Shown one piece after another: positions 1 to 5,602 of a stretch of 6,405 nt of DNA. A model generated the notes under the pieces. The model had not been told where the DNA came from and did no database searches. It saw only the letters and a list, made by a program, of their open reading frames with translations. The position numbers and the translations under genes are program-made. Numbering within the stretch: the stretch's first letter is position 1; every line of letters begins with the position of its first letter. Source of the stretch: an uncultured Myxococcales bacterium (GTDB lineage Bacteria > Myxococcota_A > Polyangia > Polyangiales > Polyangiaceae); contig CALKVG010000146.1 of NCBI GenBank assembly GCA_937998045.1, forward strand, positions 1-6,405, written 5' to 3'.

Positions 1-616
1 GCTGGTCGTTGCGCGAAATGGCGAAGGTGGCGTCGAGGCCCTGACGGAACTGCGCGACGAAGGCGCCGTCGAGGACGCGCACGTCGACGAACGGCCGTAC
101 GCCGATCGCGTCGGGCACGAAGTAGCCGATGTCCCAAGGTCGGAGCGTGGCCGCGTCGAGGGCCACGGTGGCGGCGGCGCCGCTGGCGCTGAAGGCAGCC
201 GTCGGCGCCATGACGCGCAGACCGCCCCCGAACGCCAGGCCCGTGGGCGTCGCCCACAGCGTGCGCCCCTCCAGCGAGAGGTTGCTCCCCGCCGCCACGA
301 AAGAGGAGCCCGCGGTGCCGGCGGCAAGCTCGTAGTCGGCGCCGACGTACCAGCGTCGTGGCCCGATCGGCGTCTCGAGGCCGATGCGCTGAACGTAAGC
401 ATGGGCCAGCGCGCCTCCGGGTGCCGGCAGGAGCGCGCCGACCGTCGTCTCGAGCGTGGCCTCGGGGTCGCCGTGGGTGAGCTCGGGCAGCGTCGGCGGA
501 CGCGGCGCCGTGGGCAGATCGTACGGGTCTTCGAAGGTGACACCGCCGGCCTGGGCAATCGCGGGCGACGCGACGCCGAAGAAGAGGACCGCTACGGGCG
601 CGCGATGCGGCCGCAC
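1..616 (-). CDS. Putative secreted/outer-membrane protein, N-terminal 205 residues (partial)
   Basis: I do not recognise the family. The frame opens with GTG at 616 and stays open, with no stop, to the left edge, so the C-terminus is missing. A ribosome-binding site, GGAGGA at 628-623, sits 6 nt before the GTG, inside the last codons of lpxC; this decides the start. The N-terminus looks like a Sec signal peptide: Arg/His residues at 2-5, a hydrophobic core at about 7-17 (VAVLFFGVA), and a likely cleavage after Ala21 (AIA/QA). A Pro-rich stretch follows (about 34-45). From about residue 70 there are alternating polar/aromatic-hydrophobic segments, such as RRWYVGADYELA and RTLWATPTGLAFGGGLRV, typical of beta-barrel strands separated by short turns. 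Placement right after lpxC suggests co-transcription and an envelope role. The barrel assignment is inference; a periplasmic beta-rich protein is the alternative. Confidence 0.72.
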   Translation of the reverse strand, partial: MRPHRAPVAVLFFGVASPAIAQAGGVTFEDPYDLPTAPRPPTLPELTHGDPEATLETTVGALLPAPGGALAHAYVQRIGLETPIGPRRWYVGADYELAAGTAGSSFVAAGSNLSLEGRTLWATPTGLAFGGGLRVMAPTAAFSASGAAATVALDAATLRPWDIGYFVPDAIGVRPFVDVRVLDGAFVAQFRQGLDATFAISRNDQ

Positions 617-618
617 GT

Positions 619-1452
619 CTAGTCCTCCACGCCGGACACGAGGATCCCTTGCTCGCGCGCGCACGCGAAGGCGCGCGCGTTGGCGGCGTGTCCGGGGCGT
701 GTGGCCCGAAGGCGTCCGAGCGGGGGGCCGCCGTGCAGGTAGAGGTCGCCGACCAGGTCGAGCAACTTGTGGCGCGCCGGCTCGTCGTGGGCGAACGCGC
801 GGCCCGAAAAGAGAACGCCGTCTGGGGCAAGCAACACGACGGCTGTCGGGGGGACGTGTCGCGCGAGTCCACACCGCGCGAGCTCCTCGAGGTCCTTTGC
901 GGTCGCGAACGTACGGGCGGGGGCGATGCGTTCGCGGAAATCATCGGCGCCGCCGGACCACACGGCCACGGGATCGATCCGCTCGTCGTCGAGCTTCACC
1001 CGCACCTCGATGTGCGTCCTCTCCTCGCCGGCGTCCGGCTCGAATTCGTAGACGCTGGGACCGATTTCGAGCACGGCCGCTCGCCGGATCCGGAGGCGCG
1101 GGCTGCCCGACACGCTGTGAATGCGCGACAGTGCGTCGCACCACGCGGTCGCGCATCCGTCGAGCAGGGGGAGCTCCGGACCGTCGATCTCGAGGCAAAC
1201 CCCGGCGTGAATCCCCAGGCCCCCCAGCGCGGCGAACGCGTGCTCCACGGTACCCACGCGCAGAGCGCCATTGTAAGCCTCGACGGTCGTCGCCCGAGCC
1301 GTCGACGCGACGCGCAGCTCATCGATGCGGGCAGTACAATCTCCCACGCGCAAACACACGGGGCCGTCCCAAGGGCGGAGCAGCACGCTCGCCGGAGCGC
1401 CGGTGTGTAACCCCATCCCTTCGACGACGACCTCAGGCACGGCTGGCTTCAC
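619..1452 (-). CDS. lpxC: UDP-3-O-acyl-N-acetylglucosamine deacetylase (LpxC)
   Basis: LpxC is the cytoplasmic zinc deacetylase that commits UDP-3-O-acyl-GlcNAc to lipid A synthesis. The 277-residue product has both halves of the LpxC fold. The N-terminal hallmark GMGLHTG is at 12-18, and GTVEHAFAALGGLGI at 67-81 supplies the catalytic Glu70 and zinc ligand His71. IDGPELPLLDG follows at 89-99. The second half has ARTF at 179-182 (Thr181 and Phe182 of the active site), then HKLLDLVGDLYLHGG at 228-242, whose His228 and Asp232 complete the zinc site, and GHAAN at 254-258, whose His255 is the catalytic base-side histidine. All key residues are therefore present. The protein is about 25-30 residues shorter than E. 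coli LpxC, mostly at the C-terminus. The start is GTG at 1452, supported by AAGGAG at 1464-1459 with 6-nt spacing. A perfect hairpin abuts that ribosome-binding site. The next gene starts 2 nt after the stop. Confidence 0.95.
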   Translation of the reverse strand: MKPAVPEVVVEGMGLHTGAPASVLLRPWDGPVCLRVGDCTARIDELRVASTARATTVEAYNGALRVGTVEHAFAALGGLGIHAGVCLEIDGPELPLLDGCATAWCDALSRIHSVSGSPRLRIRRAAVLEIGPSVYEFEPDAGEERTHIEVRVKLDDERIDPVAVWSGGADDFRERIAPARTFATAKDLEELARCGLARHVPPTAVVLLAPDGVLFSGRAFAHDEPARHKLLDLVGDLYLHGGPPLGRLRATRPGHAANARAFACAREQGILVSGVED

Positions 1453-1464
1453 GCTAGGCTCCTT

Positions 1465-1491
1465 GAACGACTTCGCGTAGCGAAGTCGTTC
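1465..1491. repeat. Perfect 12-bp inverted repeat in the lpxC leader
   Basis: GAACGACTTCGC (1465-1476) and GCGAAGTCGTTC (1480-1491) are exact reverse complements around a 3-nt centre, GTA. In lpxC mRNA (minus strand) the stem would end one base before the AAGGAG ribosome-binding site. No T-run follows on either strand, so it does not look like an intrinsic terminator. It could be an operator for a dimeric regulator serving the divergent acyP/lpxC pair, or an RNA stem affecting lpxC translation. The repeat is seen directly; its function is inference. Confidence 0.85.
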
Positions 1492-1580
1492 GTGCAGAAA
1501 CCGGGGGCGACGATTTGTTGCCCCGTCGCCGACGATTCGCTAGGGAAAAAGGTCGTGCCCGCAGGCGCGACGGATCCGCC

Positions 1581-1859
1581 ATGTCCACCAAACGAGTCCA
1601 TGTCATCGTTCGCGGCCGGGTCACGGGCGTCTTCTTTCGCGCGGCGACCCAGCGAGAGGCGCGCCGGCTGGGAATCACCGGGTGGGTGAAGAACCGACCC
1701 GACGGCAGCGTCGAGCTCCTTGCCGAAGGCGAGGAGGACGCGATAAAAGACATGATCTCCTGGGCGCACCACGGGCCGTCCGCTGCGCGCGTCGACGACG
1801 TCGACGTCCGCTGGCGTGCGTACACCGGAGAGTTCTCGGACTTCCGGATCGTCGAGTAA
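1581..1859 (+). CDS. acyP: Acylphosphatase
   Basis: This small cytosolic enzyme hydrolyses acyl phosphates such as acetyl- or carbamoyl-phosphate to carboxylate and phosphate. The product has 92 residues, the usual size, and both family signatures. RGRVTGVFFR at 11-20 contains the phosphate-binding loop and catalytic Arg20. GWVKNRPDGSVELLAEG at 34-50 contains catalytic Asn38 and fits the acylphosphatase pattern G-[FYW]-[AVC]-[KRQAM]-N-x3-G-x-V-x5-G. The usual VQGV is VTGV here (Thr15 for Gln), a tolerated variation. I chose the ATG at 1581 because the family normally begins a few residues before the first beta-strand. A TTG at 1515 in the same frame would only add an Arg-rich stretch (LPRRRRFAREKGRARRR) of no domain character. 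No strong ribosome-binding site precedes the ATG. The gene diverges from lpxC and converges on rplQ. Confidence 0.93.
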   Translation: MSTKRVHVIVRGRVTGVFFRAATQREARRLGITGWVKNRPDGSVELLAEGEEDAIKDMISWAHHGPSAARVDDVDVRWRAYTGEFSDFRIVE

Positions 1860-1987
1860 GCGACGACCCATCGCCCGCCGGGACGCACGCACGACGAAGC
1901 GCCGTGTCCATGTCCACGTCATCGTGCCGTGGATCTGAACTTGGTCGGCTTCTTCCGGCGGCGGATCGCCAGCGGTGGCGGCGGTCG
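1860..1987. other. Convergent acyP/rplQ spacer, no clear terminator
   Basis: This 128-nt spacer separates the 3' ends of acyP and rplQ, where a terminator would be expected on both strands. I see only weak structure. CGCCA/TGGCG around a GCGG loop (1967-1980) starts 7 nt after the rplQ stop, and TCCACG/CGTGGA lies around 1913-1933. Neither is followed by a T-run. Termination here may be Rho-dependent or rely on an atypical signal; this is inference. Confidence 0.4.
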
Positions 1988-2548
1988 CTACTCGACCTTC
2001 GCCGCTTCCTTCGGTGCCGCCGCGGTGGCCGTCTTCGCGCCCTTCGACCTTGCCTGCGCCGCGGGCTTCTTCTTGGGCTCCTCCGCCTCTCCAGCCTCCG
2101 CCTGCTCGACGAGCTCGATGAGCGATATCGGCGCGTTGTCGCCGCGGCGCGGACCGAACTTGACGATCCGCGTGTACCCTCCCGGGCGGTCCGCGTAGCG
2201 CTTCGCGAGGTCGAGGAGCACCTTCTCGACCAGGTCGATCCGCGTCGTCGCCCCGCCGGTCTCCACGCGAACGCCGAAGCGCGGGATGTACGCCGCGATG
2301 AGGCGCGCCGCCGCGAGGCGCCGCGCACGGTCCGCCGGCGAGAGGTCCTTCTGCGGCGTATACGCAACCTGACCCAGCCGACGCGCCTTGGTGATCAAGC
2401 GCTCGGCGACGCGACGAAGCTCCTTCGCCTTCGCGTCCGTCGTCTCGATCCGCTCGTGCAGGATCAGATTCGCCGTCAGATTGCGCAACATCGCGCGTCG
2501 GCTGCTTGTGTTCCGGTCGAACTTTCGACCCGCGTTCCCGTGGCGCAT
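1988..2548 (-). CDS. rplQ: 50S ribosomal protein L17
   Basis: L17 is a structural protein near the exit of the large-subunit peptide tunnel. The 186-residue product opens with the family hallmark (MRHGNAGRKFDRNTSSRRAM at 1-20), followed by LRNL at 21-24 and HERIETT at 31-37. Its conserved C-terminal core is RPGGYTRIVKFGPRRGDNAP at 121-140, then IELVE at 144-148. E. coli L17 has 127 residues. The extra length comes from about 30 residues inserted between about 60 and 115 and from a Lys/Ala/Glu-rich tail at 151-186 that looks disordered. Start ATG at 2548 is preceded by GAGGAAG. It is the last gene of the alpha-operon block, 79 nt downstream of rpoA, as in most bacteria. The rpoA-rplQ spacer holds a strong GC stem-loop that may set L17 output relative to RpoA. 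Confidence 0.97.
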   Translation of the reverse strand: MRHGNAGRKFDRNTSSRRAMLRNLTANLILHERIETTDAKAKELRRVAERLITKARRLGQVAYTPQKDLSPADRARRLAAARLIAAYIPRFGVRVETGGATTRIDLVEKVLLDLAKRYADRPGGYTRIVKFGPRRGDNAPISLIELVEQAEAGEAEEPKKKPAAQARSKGAKTATAAAPKEAAKVE

Positions 2549-2592
2549 GACTTCCTCGCTAGCTCACACTCTTCAACACGTCGCTCGTGCGG

Positions 2593-2622
2593 CGGGCGGG
2601 CCCGGACGACCGGACCCGCCCG
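2593..2622 (-). other. GC-rich stem-loop in the rpoA-rplQ spacer
   Basis: On the minus strand, 2622-2593 folds into a 13-bp stem around a 4-nt TCGT loop (2609-2606). The arms on the plus strand are CGGGCGGGCCCGG (2593-2605) and CCGGACCCGCCCG (2610-2622). The only non-Watson-Crick position, 2601/2614, becomes a G-U wobble in the minus-strand RNA. The stem begins about 6 nt after the rpoA stop, and no U-run follows it. It could be a partial attenuator, an mRNA-stabilising stem for rpoA, or an intrinsic terminator lacking a U tail. The structure is clear; its role is inferred. Confidence 0.75.
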
Positions 2623-2627
2623 GCAAC

Positions 2628-3656
2628 CTAGTTCTGCTGCTGCTGCTGCTTCCACCGCTCCAGCATCTGCGGCCAGTTGTCGATCTTCATTCCCAGCGAC
2701 AGCCCCATGTTCGCGAGGATCTCTTTGATCTCCTTCAGGCTCTTTCTGCCGAAGTTCTTCGTCTTGAGCATGTCCTGCTCGGTGCGCTGGACGAGCTCGC
2801 CGATGAGCTGGATGTTCGCGTTCTGCAGGCAGTTCGCGCTGCGGACGCTCAGCTCGAGCTCGTCGACGCTACGGAACAGGTTCTCGTTCAGCGGCTCTTC
2901 CTCGGCTCCGGCGGGGGCGTATTGCGTCTCCTCCGTCTCCTCGAAGTTGATGAAGATCGAGACCTGCTCCTTGAGGATCTTCGCCGCATAGGCGACGGCG
3001 TCCTGTGGCTTCAGGCTGCCGTTCGTCCAGACTTCGAGCGTGAGCTTGTCGTAGTCGGTCTGCTGGCCGACGCGCGCGTTGGTGACGGTGTAGTTCACCT
3101 TGCGGATCGGCGAGAAGAGCGCGTCGATCGGGATGGTCCCGATGGACATGCCCGGCGTCTTGTTGCGTTCGGCTGGGACGTACCCGCGCCCGACGCTGAC
3201 GGTCAGCTCCATGACGAGCGGACCCTTCTTGTCGAGGGTCGCGACGACGTGATCGGGATTGAGAACCTGCAGGCCGTCGACCAGCTGGATGTCGCGCGCG
3301 TGAACGGTCCCGGGGCCTTCCTTCTCGATGCGGACGGTGTACGTCTTGGCCTGCGCCGCCTTCAGGACGACTTCCTTCAGGTTCAGGACGATCTCGGTGA
3401 CGTCCTCGACGACGTCTGTCACGGTCGTGAACTCGTGCAGCGCCCCCTCGATGCGAACGGCGGTGATGGCCGCGCCCTGGAGCGACGAGAGGAGGATGCG
3501 GCGGAGCGAGTTGCCGATCGTGATGCCGTAACCGCGCTCGAGGGGCTCCGCGGTGAACTTGCCGTAGAACTCGGTGAGCGTCTCGCTCTCGATGTGAATG
3601 CCTCGCGGGCGGATGAGGTCGCGCCAGTTTCGAGTGATGATGTTCGAGGTTGTCAT
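2628..3656 (-). CDS. rpoA: DNA-directed RNA polymerase subunit alpha
   Basis: The alpha dimer nucleates RNA polymerase assembly, and its C-terminal domain contacts UP elements and activators. From ATG at 3656 the product has 342 residues. The N-terminal domain (about 1-235) carries the dimerisation and assembly helix RGYGITIGNSLRRILLSS at 41-58. An acidic linker (about 239-258) leads to the C-terminal domain at about 259-325, with LSVRSANCLQNANI at 269-282 (Arg272 corresponds to DNA-contacting Arg265 of E. coli) and NFGRKSLKEI at 301-310. The protein ends in a Trp-containing tail and five glutamines, encoded by five CAG codons. An in-frame GTG at 3683 would add nine residues. I prefer the ATG because GGAGAG lies 6 nt before it and family members begin near this Met; the GTG lacks a good ribosome-binding site. 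It follows rpsD after 124 nt and precedes rplQ, the standard order. Confidence 0.97.
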   Translation of the reverse strand: MTTSNIITRNWRDLIRPRGIHIESETLTEFYGKFTAEPLERGYGITIGNSLRRILLSSLQGAAITAVRIEGALHEFTTVTDVVEDVTEIVLNLKEVVLKAAQAKTYTVRIEKEGPGTVHARDIQLVDGLQVLNPDHVVATLDKKGPLVMELTVSVGRGYVPAERNKTPGMSIGTIPIDALFSPIRKVNYTVTNARVGQQTDYDKLTLEVWTNGSLKPQDAVAYAAKILKEQVSIFINFEETEETQYAPAGAEEEPLNENLFRSVDELELSVRSANCLQNANIQLIGELVQRTEQDMLKTKNFGRKSLKEIKEILANMGLSLGMKIDNWPQMLERWKQQQQQN

Positions 3657-3780
3657 TCCTTGCTCTCCATCTCCAGGGTTCACGCGGCGATCCCGGCGCG
3701 CCTTCGAACCCGCTCTCCAGCGGACGCCCGTCGCCTGCCCGTGTGAATCGTTGCGAAGTTATCCGATCGGGGGAAAAGCC
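3657..3780 (-). other. rpsD-rpoA spacer
   Basis: This 124-nt spacer is long for this operon. It contains the rpoA ribosome-binding site near 3668-3663 and a possible GTG-started N-terminal extension of rpoA from 3683. I see no convincing promoter or strong hairpin in it. A GGTTCGAA string on the minus strand resembles a tRNA T-loop but stands alone. Confidence 0.4.
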
Positions 3781-4410
3781 TCAGCGTGAGTAATACTCGA
3801 CCACGTACTGCTCGCGAATCGCCGGCTCGTTCATCTCTTCGCGCACCGGCGCGCCCTTGAAGGTGCCCGCAAAGTTGTTCTTGTCGAGCTCGAGCCACGA
3901 GAGTTGCGGGCGCTTGTCGACCTGCGCGAGCGAGGCGACGATCTCCTTGATCTCCCGGCTCTTCTGGCGAATCTCGACCTTGTCTCCGGGGCGCAAGATC
4001 ACGCTCGGGATGTCGACCCGCTTGGCGTTCACGAGCACGTGCCCGTGCCGGACGATCTGGCGGGCCTGCGCGCGGGTGAAAGCGAAGCCGAGACGATGGA
4101 CGACGTTGTCGAGCCGCGCCTCGAGCAGGCCGAGCATCTGCTCGCCCGTTCGGCCCTTCCGGCGCGCCGCGTCGAAGTAGTACTTCTGGAACTGGCGCTC
4201 GAGCACGCCGTAGATGCGCCGCACCTTCTGCTTCTCGCGAAGGCGGATCGCGTATTCGCTCAGCTTGATGCGCGCCTGCCCGTGCTGCCCCGGCGGATAT
4301 GGGCGACGGGTATACGAACACTTCTCCGTGTAGCAGCGCTCACCCTTGAGGTAGAGCTTCATGCCCTCGCGCCGACAGAGCTTGCAAACCGGACCATTGT
4401 AACGAGCCAT
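3781..4410 (-). CDS. rpsD: 30S ribosomal protein S4, zinc-binding type
   Basis: S4 is a primary 16S rRNA-binding protein that starts 30S assembly, helps decoding accuracy, and in several bacteria represses its own operon. The 209-residue product has the normal length. The N-terminal region holds four cysteines, Cys9, Cys12, Cys26 and Cys31 (CX2C-X13-CX4C), marking the zinc-binding form of S4, which E. coli lacks. PYPPGQHG lies at 37-44. The S4 RNA-binding domain spans about 92-150, with LDNVVHRLGFAFTRAQARQI at 100-119 and GHVLVN at 123-128. The C-terminus ends EYYSR, close to the usual family end. ATG at 4410 follows a purine-rich GAGAGAGA stretch rather than a strong AGGAGG. It sits between rpsK and rpoA as in the standard alpha operon, but behind an unusually long 166-nt gap. 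Confidence 0.97.
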   Translation of the reverse strand: MARYNGPVCKLCRREGMKLYLKGERCYTEKCSYTRRPYPPGQHGQARIKLSEYAIRLREKQKVRRIYGVLERQFQKYYFDAARRKGRTGEQMLGLLEARLDNVVHRLGFAFTRAQARQIVRHGHVLVNAKRVDIPSVILRPGDKVEIRQKSREIKEIVASLAQVDKRPQLSWLELDKNNFAGTFKGAPVREEMNEPAIREQYVVEYYSR

Positions 4411-4576
4411 CGATTCTCTCTCTTTTCTTGCGAAAACCGGTTTACGCGCGAATGTGCGCTTCGTCCCGGACCGGCTGCAGCTGATTCGTCGCGGGCCAGA
4501 GCGCCCAGTTTGATCTGGGCAGCGTGACCTCTCGGTCCGTGCGAAGGGGCAGCCGGGATGCTTGCGTTCTAGCCGA
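4411..4576 (-). promoter_or_regulatory. Structured leader before rpsD (candidate control region)
   Basis: The rpsK-rpsD gap is 166 nt, against 11-41 nt in the genes upstream, and it shows structure. A hairpin with perfect 6-bp arms, GCCCAG/CTGGGC (4503-4508 and 4515-4520), can gain two more pairs past a one-base bulge. Beside it a short GACC/GGTC stem closes a GAGA (GNRA-type) loop in the minus-strand RNA (about 4525-4536). An AAACCGGTTT palindrome lies at 4434-4443, just before the rpsD ribosome-binding region. I cannot identify a confident -35/-10 pair. The region could be an S4-binding autoregulatory leader, an internal promoter region or a processing site. This is inference; only the gap and the inverted repeats are seen. 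Confidence 0.4.
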
Positions 4577-5017
4577 TCACACCCTCCGCCGCTTCGGTGG
4601 CCGGCAACCGTTGTGCGGAACCGGCGTCACGTCGCGAATGAGGGTCACTTTGAAGCCGACAGCCTGCAGGGCGCGAAGCGCGCTCTCCCGGCCGGCGCCT
4701 GGACCTTTGACGAACACCGCGATGGACCGCATCCCGTGCTCCATCGCCTTGCGCGCCGCCTCTTCCGCGGCGAGCTGCGCCGCGAACGGGGTGCTCTTGC
4801 GCGAGCCCTTGAACCCGCGAGCTCCGGCGCTCGACCACGCCACGGTGTTCCCGTTCACGTCGGTGATCGTGACGACCGTGTTGTTGAACGTCGACTGGAT
4901 GTGGGCGATGCCCGTGGCGACGTTCTTCTTGACCCGCTTCTTCGCGGCCTTGGGCTTCGGGCCTGCGCCGGGGGCGCCCGTCGAAGCAGGGGGGATGCTC
5001 GTTTTCGATTGAGACAT
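4577..5017 (-). CDS. rpsK: 30S ribosomal protein S11
   Basis: S11 is part of the 30S platform near the mRNA exit and the 16S 3' end. The 146-residue product is recognised from FNNTVVTITD at 44-53, SSAGARGFKGSRKSTPFAAQ at 62-81, KGPGAGRESALRAL at 104-117, and the near-invariant end DVTPVPHNGCRPPKRRRV at 129-146. Family members are usually near 129 residues. The extra residues are at the N-terminus, where about 1-32 is rich in Pro, Ala, Gly and Lys (PGAGPKPKAAKKRVKK at about 16-31) and is probably disordered or rRNA-contacting. The ATG at 5017 has TAGGAG 9 nt upstream, which supports the long form. It follows rpsM after 41 nt. Confidence 0.97.
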   Translation of the reverse strand: MSQSKTSIPPASTGAPGAGPKPKAAKKRVKKNVATGIAHIQSTFNNTVVTITDVNGNTVAWSSAGARGFKGSRKSTPFAAQLAAEEAARKAMEHGMRSIAVFVKGPGAGRESALRALQAVGFKVTLIRDVTPVPHNGCRPPKRRRV

Positions 5018-5058
5018 TGCGAATCGCTCCTACCACGATCTTTCGATGGCCGAGGCCC

Positions 5059-5442
5059 TCATGCCGTCGGTGACTTGCGAGCGCGCGTCAGCAGCCCCTT
5101 GCGCGGGCCCTTGCGCGTGCGTGCGTTCGTATGGGTGCGCTGGCCGTTGACCGGCAGACCGCGGCGGTGGCGCAAGCCGCGGTAACAGCCGAGGTCCATC
5201 AGCCGCTTCACGTTCATCTGCACTTCGCGGCGAAGGTCGCCCTCGACCTTGTACTCGGCGTCGAGGAAGTCGCGGATCCTCTTGATGTCGGCTTCCGTCA
5301 GCTCCTCGGTCATCTTGCGCGGCGGAATGCCCGTCGCCTCGCAAATGCGGCGCGCGGCCGCTCTGCCGATCCCGTAGAGGTACGGCAGCGCGTAGACGAT
5401 GTGCTTGTGCTTGGGGAGGTCGACGCCTGCGATGCGGGCCAT
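5059..5442 (-). CDS. rpsM: 30S ribosomal protein S13
   Basis: S13 lies in the 30S head, contacts the P-site tRNA through its tail, and forms intersubunit bridges with the 50S. The 127-residue product has the normal length. It starts MARIAGVDLP (1-10), has YLYGIGRAAARRI at 21-33 (helix-two-turns-helix region), GDLRREVQMNVKRLMDLGCY at 68-87, and the basic tail RHRRGLPVNGQRTHTNARTR at 91-110 followed by KGPRKG at 111-116. The start ATG at 5442 is preceded by AAAGAGAG. It begins 11 nt after the rpmJ stop, so there is little room for an E. coli-like S4-binding pseudoknot immediately upstream. Confidence 0.98.
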   Translation of the reverse strand: MARIAGVDLPKHKHIVYALPYLYGIGRAAARRICEATGIPPRKMTEELTEADIKRIRDFLDAEYKVEGDLRREVQMNVKRLMDLGCYRGLRHRRGLPVNGQRTHTNARTRKGPRKGLLTRARKSPTA

Positions 5443-5453
5443 GGGAACTCTCT

Positions 5454-5567
5454 TTAGCCTTGCCGCTGCTTGTGGCGTGGGTTTTCACAGATGATCCGCA
5501 CGACGCCCTTGCGGCGGACCACCTTGCACTTCTCGCAAATCTTCTTGACGCTCGGTCGGACTTTCAC
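5454..5567 (-). CDS. rpmJ: 50S ribosomal protein L36, zinc-binding type
   Basis: L36 is the smallest large-subunit protein and stabilises 23S rRNA tertiary contacts. The GTG start at 5567 gives 37 residues, the typical length, beginning MKVRPSVKKICEKCK. The zinc ribbon is intact: Cys11, Cys14, Cys27 and His32 (C-X2-C-X12-C-X4-H), the zinc-bearing C+ form. GAGG lies 5 nt before the GTG. The reading frame remains open further upstream through infA, but that is an out-of-frame shadow, and the family start fixes the GTG. It lies 35 nt after infA and 11 nt before rpsM, the usual infA-rpmJ-rpsM order. Confidence 0.96.
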   Translation of the reverse strand: MKVRPSVKKICEKCKVVRRKGVVRIICENPRHKQRQG

Positions 5568-5602
5568 GACAGCCTCACTGGCAAACTCGGCGGGTGCTCG
5601 CG

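Noticed and set aside
456..1457. 333-residue plus-strand open frame opposite lpxC
   Set aside because: It is extremely Arg-rich with no domain and fully overlaps an lpxC with all catalytic residues; it is a GC-driven shadow.
1515..1543. TTGTTG with 17-nt spacing to CGCTAG as an acyP sigma-70 promoter
   Set aside because: The -10 element is too far from TATAAT to claim.
1543..1560. Sigma-54-like GGGCACG-N4-TTTTC on the minus strand upstream of lpxC
   Set aside because: The essential GC of the -12 element is replaced by TT, so the match is only half a promoter.
1515..1580. N-terminal extension of acylphosphatase from a TTG
   Set aside because: The added residues are an Arg-rich stretch without domain character, and the canonical acylphosphatase starts at the ATG at 1581.
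2195..2212. GCGTAGCGCTTCGCG inside rplQ, similar to the lpxC-leader palindrome
   Set aside because: Only the core words are shared and arm pairing is lost; it lies in conserved coding sequence and is probably chance.
3657..3683. Nine-residue longer RpoA from GTG at 3683
   Set aside because: The GTG has no good ribosome-binding site, whereas the ATG at 3656 has GGAGAG 6 nt upstream and matches the family start. It is not fully excluded.
3697..3712. GGTTCGAA on the minus strand resembling a tRNA T-loop
   Set aside because: No acceptor, D-arm or anticodon arm can be found around it; it is an isolated match.
2388..3746. 452-residue plus-strand open frame opposite rpoA
   Set aside because: It is antisense to a clear rpoA and rplQ start, its composition is that of a high-GC shadow frame, and it has no recognisable domain.
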